From: Flavipsychrobacter sp.
GTDB lineage: Bacteria; Bacteroidota; Bacteroidia; Chitinophagales; Chitinophagaceae
Direction of reading: 5' to 3'
NCBI GenBank assembly: GCA_041392855.1
Contig: JAWKLD010000001.1
Location: forward strand, 1,784,001-1,848,000
Length of the DNA: 64,000 nucleotides
The notes beneath the pieces were generated by a model, which saw nothing but the letters and a program-made list of their open reading frames with translations, ran no database searches and was not told the origin of the DNA. A program made the position numbers and the translations under genes. Shown piece after piece: positions 60,763 through 64,000 of this stretch (the stretch's first letter is position 1; every line of letters begins with the position of its first letter).

Positions 60763-62778
60763 ATGGGTAAATGGATAACTATAGCAGTACTATTATTACT
60801 ACCGGCTATGCTGGCAGCGCAACCTAAGGTATATAAACTTAGCGCTACAGATAGTACACTGAAGAACATAAACCTTGAGGACCTGCTATGGACCTACTCT
60901 ACAGAAGACCACCCAGACATGGCACTGCCCACCTACAACGATAGCAACTGGGCGACTACCGACTGCCGTATAGACCTAGAGCATTCCGACTGGTTTAAAG
61001 GTTTTACGTGGCTGCGCCTGCACCTATGGGTAGATAGCACGTTGACGCAAACACCGCTAGCCATGCTCATCGTCCAAAGAGGAGCATCTGAAATATACCT
61101 TGACGGTAAGCTCTTGTTTAAATATGGGGTGATCAATGGTAAGGACAGTAGTATCTATTACAACCCCCACTCCATGCCACTTACCTTTTCTTTTGATACG
61201 GTGGGCAAACACGTACTTGCTGTACGCTATGCCAACTACGCCAGTAAAGAAAGCATACTAAAACGTGCCAGCACCACAGCGGGCTTTTCTATTAGGATGG
61301 TGCGTGCCAACAATACTATAATACAACAAATATCAGAATACTTTTTAGAGGGCTTTATCATTGTGTTTGTGGTAGGCTTGTCTTTTGCCTTGTGCCTTCT
61401 ACACCTCTTCTTATTCCTATATTATCGTGAAGAAAAGTCGAATCTCTATTTTAGTATTTTCTGCTTGGCACTAGCTTTTAGTTTTGCCTTGCCTCATATT
61501 TCCAGCTTTGCAACCTTCCCATCAGTATCCATTGCGCTCAACAATGGTTTTCTTGTAGCGATGTCTGTGCTGGCCTTTTCACTTACCGCACTGACCAACG
61601 ATCTTTTTAGCGAGAGTAAAATACGCTTTTACATATTATCCGCTCTTTGTATCGTACCGCCTATTATTGGCATCAGTAGCAATCTTGGTGCTTGGATAGC
61701 CATACCTTTTTTGATGTTGCTAGTCATGCTAGAGGCCTTTATACTTACTATCAGGGCCATCATCCGAAAAAAGGAAGGTGCACGCATCATTGGGATAGGT
61801 ATTTTATTATTCACACTATTTTTTTTAGGGTCGGTACTTACCATTACTGTAGTGGCAGGCTTTAAAGGTGGGCTGGTTATTAACGATACCAACTACCCTG
61901 GGCTAGGCACATTATTGCTTACCATGGCTATTGTTGCCATCTTGAGTATTCCCGTATCCATGTCGGTATTCTTGGCTTGGAAGTTTGCTAAAACCACCCG
62001 CAACCTCAACAAGCAACTGGCACAGGTGCAAGCCCTGTCTGAAAAAACACTGGCACAAGAGCAAGAGAAAAAACACCTGTTGGAAAACCAAAAACAACAA
62101 CTGGAAATAGAAGTAGCAGAGCGTACTAAAGAGATAGTGGAAGAAAAACAAAAGTCGGACGACCTACTACGCAACATACTACCGCAGGAAGTAGCAGAGG
62201 AGCTGAAAGAAAAAGGCGCAACAGAAGCTAAATACTACGACCATGTATCGGTACTCTTTACCGACTTTGTAAACTTCACCCAAGCGGGCGAGCGGTTTAG
62301 CCCACAAGAGCTGGTAGACGAGCTGCATGCCTGCTTCAAAGCTTTTGACAACATCATATCTAAATACGGTATTGAAAAAATAAAGACCATTGGCGATGCC
62401 TACCTTGCTGTATGCGGGCTACCTAAGGCCGATGCACAACACGCTACCAAAACGGTGCAGGCAGCTTTGGAGATAAGAGACTTTATGCGCGAGCGTAAAA
62501 AGCAGTTTCCCGACAAGACCTTTGACATACGTATAGGTATACATAGTGGCCCTGTAGTGGCAGGTATCGTGGGGGTAAAGAAATTTGCCTACGATATTTG
62601 GGGCGACACCGTAAACACTGCCGCACGTATGGAGAGCAGTAGTGAGGCAGATAAGATCAATATTTCTCACAACACCTACGAGCAAGTGCAACAACAGTAT
62701 GACTGCACCTACCGCGGTGAGATAACCGCTAAGAATAAAGGTGAGCTACGCATGTATTTTGTAGAAGGGAAGGTATAA
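60763..62778 (+). CDS. 7TM receptor-type class III adenylate cyclase
   Basis: 671 residues. Signal peptide (LLLPAMLAAQ), an extracytoplasmic galactose-binding-like beta-sandwich (~20-175), seven transmembrane helices (~195-410, 7TMR-DISM-like), a coiled coil rich in Gln/Glu/Lys (~415-465), and a cyclase catalytic domain: metal Asp in 'VLFTDFVNFT' and 'GDAYLAV', adenine-selecting Lys/Asp in 'IEKIKTIGDAY' and 'YDIWGDTVNTAARM', the latter also with the transition-state Asn and Arg. The residues fit ATP, so cAMP, as substrate. A membrane receptor coupling an envelope ligand to a cyclic nucleotide. Confidence 0.9.
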   Translation: MGKWITIAVLLLLPAMLAAQPKVYKLSATDSTLKNINLEDLLWTYSTEDHPDMALPTYNDSNWATTDCRIDLEHSDWFKGFTWLRLHLWVDSTLTQTPLAMLIVQRGASEIYLDGKLLFKYGVINGKDSSIYYNPHSMPLTFSFDTVGKHVLAVRYANYASKESILKRASTTAGFSIRMVRANNTIIQQISEYFLEGFIIVFVVGLSFALCLLHLFLFLYYREEKSNLYFSIFCLALAFSFALPHISSFATFPSVSIALNNGFLVAMSVLAFSLTALTNDLFSESKIRFYILSALCIVPPIIGISSNLGAWIAIPFLMLLVMLEAFILTIRAIIRKKEGARIIGIGILLFTLFFLGSVLTITVVAGFKGGLVINDTNYPGLGTLLLTMAIVAILSIPVSMSVFLAWKFAKTTRNLNKQLAQVQALSEKTLAQEQEKKHLLENQKQQLEIEVAERTKEIVEEKQKSDDLLRNILPQEVAEELKEKGATEAKYYDHVSVLFTDFVNFTQAGERFSPQELVDELHACFKAFDNIISKYGIEKIKTIGDAYLAVCGLPKADAQHATKTVQAALEIRDFMRERKKQFPDKTFDIRIGIHSGPVVAGIVGVKKFAYDIWGDTVNTAARMESSSEADKINISHNTYEQVQQQYDCTYRGEITAKNKGELRMYFVEGKV

Positions 62779-62810
62779 TAGTGATGATAAATTGGTAAAC
62801 TTATATCAAA

Positions 62811-62840
62811 CAAAATAGCACCCTTAAAAAAGAGTGCTAC
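62811..62840. terminator. Bidirectional terminator between convergent genes
   Basis: TAGCACCC (62816-62823) pairs with GAGTGCTA (62832-62839) with wobble. A-rich/T-rich flanks serve the minus-strand gene best. Confidence 0.6.
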
Positions 62841-62876
62841 TAATTACTTAAGTAGTTATTCTGTTATACCGTACCA

Positions 62877-63296
62877 TTAGTTTATAGACACGATGGCACT
62901 ATTTGGTCCTGTAGAGGTCCAGTTGATATTTACTGTACCGCAGGCATTACAGTTTACTGCGTCTAGTAATGCACCAGAGCTATTATACTGTGTAGTGCCA
63001 CCACACTCATACACTTCGCCTACCCTACTATAAGTGCTGCCACTACAAGGAGGTATATTGTATATATCTACAATGATGTAGTAGTTGCCGCTAGTATGGT
63101 TCACTGTACCTCCGGGTGCTACCGTTAGTATAGAGCTATTACTAACCGAACCAGTACAGTTGGGATTGGACATTGATGTGAGTAAATACGCTACAGTACA
63201 GCCTGTATTGTTTTGAATGGTTAGGTTTTGTACTTGAGCTTTTGTTGCAAAGCTCATCGCTACTACAGCAAGAATCGACAAAATGATCTGTTTCAT
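62877..63296 (-). CDS. Small secreted Cys-containing protein (paralogue 5 of 5)
   Basis: 139 residues with a signal peptide ending 'ATKAQ'. Shares the family opening 'LTIQNNTGCTVAYLL' and ending 'CGTVNINWTSTGPNSAIVSIN' with the proteins at 10335 and 10921, 50 kb away; the middle is shorter and contains 'DAVNCNACG'. Probably exported and disulphide-bonded. Function unknown. Confidence 0.78.
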   Translation of the reverse strand: MKQIILSILAVVAMSFATKAQVQNLTIQNNTGCTVAYLLTSMSNPNCTGSVSNSSILTVAPGGTVNHTSGNYYIIVDIYNIPPCSGSTYSRVGEVYECGGTTQYNSSGALLDAVNCNACGTVNINWTSTGPNSAIVSIN

Positions 63297-63706
63297 GTTT
63301 CAGAGTTTTTTAAATGTGATAAAATAAACGACAGTGTTTATAGCAATATATATTCATGAATATTTTGCTACTTGATCGAGAATGCACAACTATATCAGGA
63401 TAGTAATAGAGATATAGCATTGATGGTGATAGTACATTTCTATGTTATAATAGACGGACGTTGGTCACACTTTGTTTGCATCATTTTCAGGGTATTTTAA
63501 CCCATCAATTCTTAAAAAAACTTAAAAAACAAGGCGATTATAACTGATAATTAATAACAAGACTCAAAACGTAGAACGACATGCTACTTAATATAGCATT
63601 CTACTAAAACAATTTTTATGGCATAACCAAGACAATATATCCTTACTTAAAAAAAAACGGGGGCAGCTATACCTCCCCCCGTTTATAACCTACCTCAGAT
63701 GATCAA
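63297..63706. other. Intergenic region with a palindrome lacking a matched -7
   Basis: Contains GGGTATTTTAACCC at 63490-63503, about 194 bp upstream of the 63296 start, but no TAnnTTTA at 23 bp on either strand. A terminator lies at its right end. No gene is supported. Confidence 0.45.
63650..63684 (-). terminator. Terminator of the PepSY-like gene
   Basis: AAACGGGGG (63655-63663) pairs with CCCCCGTTT (63676-63684); the A run on the left gives a T run on the minus strand. Confidence 0.85.
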
Positions 63707-64000
63707 TTAGTCATGGTCATGACCTTCATGCTCATCATCGTCGTCGTCATCGTCATCATTACTATCAGCATCTACCTCTTCACCTATTAGCGTACCATCT
63801 GCATTATAAGTATAGTCTTTATCACCTATACCTACCTCATACTGTATGGTACCATCGGTTAGCGTTATCTTGCTAGCCTCCTTAGCCTCACCATTAGTGC
63901 CTGCTGCATTGGCTACAGCTTCGGGTAGTGCGCTTACTGCCATCTCTTCTTCGGTAGCATATTGCGTACCATCAGCATTGTAGATGATAACCATATCCAT
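63707..64000 (-). CDS. PepSY-like domain protein with Asp/His-rich tail (partial)
   Basis: 97 residues visible; the N-terminus, probably with a signal peptide, continues beyond the window. 'MVIIYNADGTQYATEEEM' and 'ITLTDGTIQYEVGIGDKDYTYNADGTLIGEE' are two units of the PepSY-like (BLIP-type) fold. The C-terminus is a run of about twenty acidic residues ending 'DDEHEGHDHD', a plausible divalent-metal-binding tail. Role unknown. Confidence 0.75.
   Translation of the reverse strand: MDMVIIYNADGTQYATEEEMAVSALPEAVANAAGTNGEAKEASKITLTDGTIQYEVGIGDKDYTYNADGTLIGEEVDADSNDDDDDDDDEHEGHDHD

Noticed and set aside
63490..63503. GGGTATTTTAACCC as promoter of the 62877 gene
   Set aside because: A good palindrome, but no -7 element at the fixed spacing on either strand, and it is 194 bp from the start codon.

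Overview
The window comes from a member of the Bacteroidota, most likely a Chitinophagaceae-like soil or water bacterium. Evidence: several secreted proteins end in a type IX secretion (T9SS) sorting domain with a YPNP motif; promoters fit the Bacteroidota -7 element TAnnTTTG; Shine-Dalgarno sequences are mostly absent; the base composition is AT-rich; and the families are typical (DUF4386, DUF1304, BF3164-like propellers, PepSY-like). No rRNA, tRNA, CRISPR array or insertion sequence was recognised.

Layout. 0.3-14 kb is a paralogue-rich surface region: four of five small Cys-containing secreted proteins, a tandem triplet of acidic cytoplasmic proteins, and seven large secreted proteins built of Tyr/Asp repeats (four with a T9SS tail, three without). 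14-25 kb looks like an acquired defence-type island: a GC-rich orphan phage terminase, an AT-rich pair (double-GHKL kinase plus receiver-like protein), an XRE regulator facing a small gene across four ACTCATCAGT direct repeats, a stand-alone Mrr-N-like winged helix, a hybrid histidine kinase, and a GHKL ATPase fused to a PD-(D/E)XK nuclease. 25-40 kb holds ordinary metabolic, membrane and secreted genes, including a secreted beta-propeller/thioredoxin-like operon, a cold-shock protein, a CPBP protease, PEBP and AraC proteins. 41-59 kb is dominated by twelve paralogues of the phage tail-collar ('microcystin-dependent protein') family in three operons. Between these operons lie a MOSC protein, a GT-C transferase, a lysophospholipase-like lipoprotein, and an operon encoding a signal-less periplasmic-binding-fold protein, a formyltransferase, a T9SS surface protein broken by one in-frame TAA, and a small PID-CTERM-like peptide. 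59-64 kb has a DEAD-box helicase, a 7TM adenylate cyclase, a fifth small secreted protein and a partial PepSY-like protein.

Main observation. A 14-bp imperfect palindrome (GGGTRnnnnYACCC) recurs upstream of genes, and in most cases a TAnnTTTA -7 element follows exactly 23 bp later. It precedes all three collar operons, the binding-protein/formyltransferase operon, the lysophospholipase operon, a Cys-rich lipoprotein gene and one small secreted protein gene, with a 22-bp version before the propeller operon. This suggests one regulon tying the collar proteins to cell-envelope genes. Other points of interest are the GHKL-based defence candidates and two decayed gene fragments (a MOSC 3' end and a T9SS tail).
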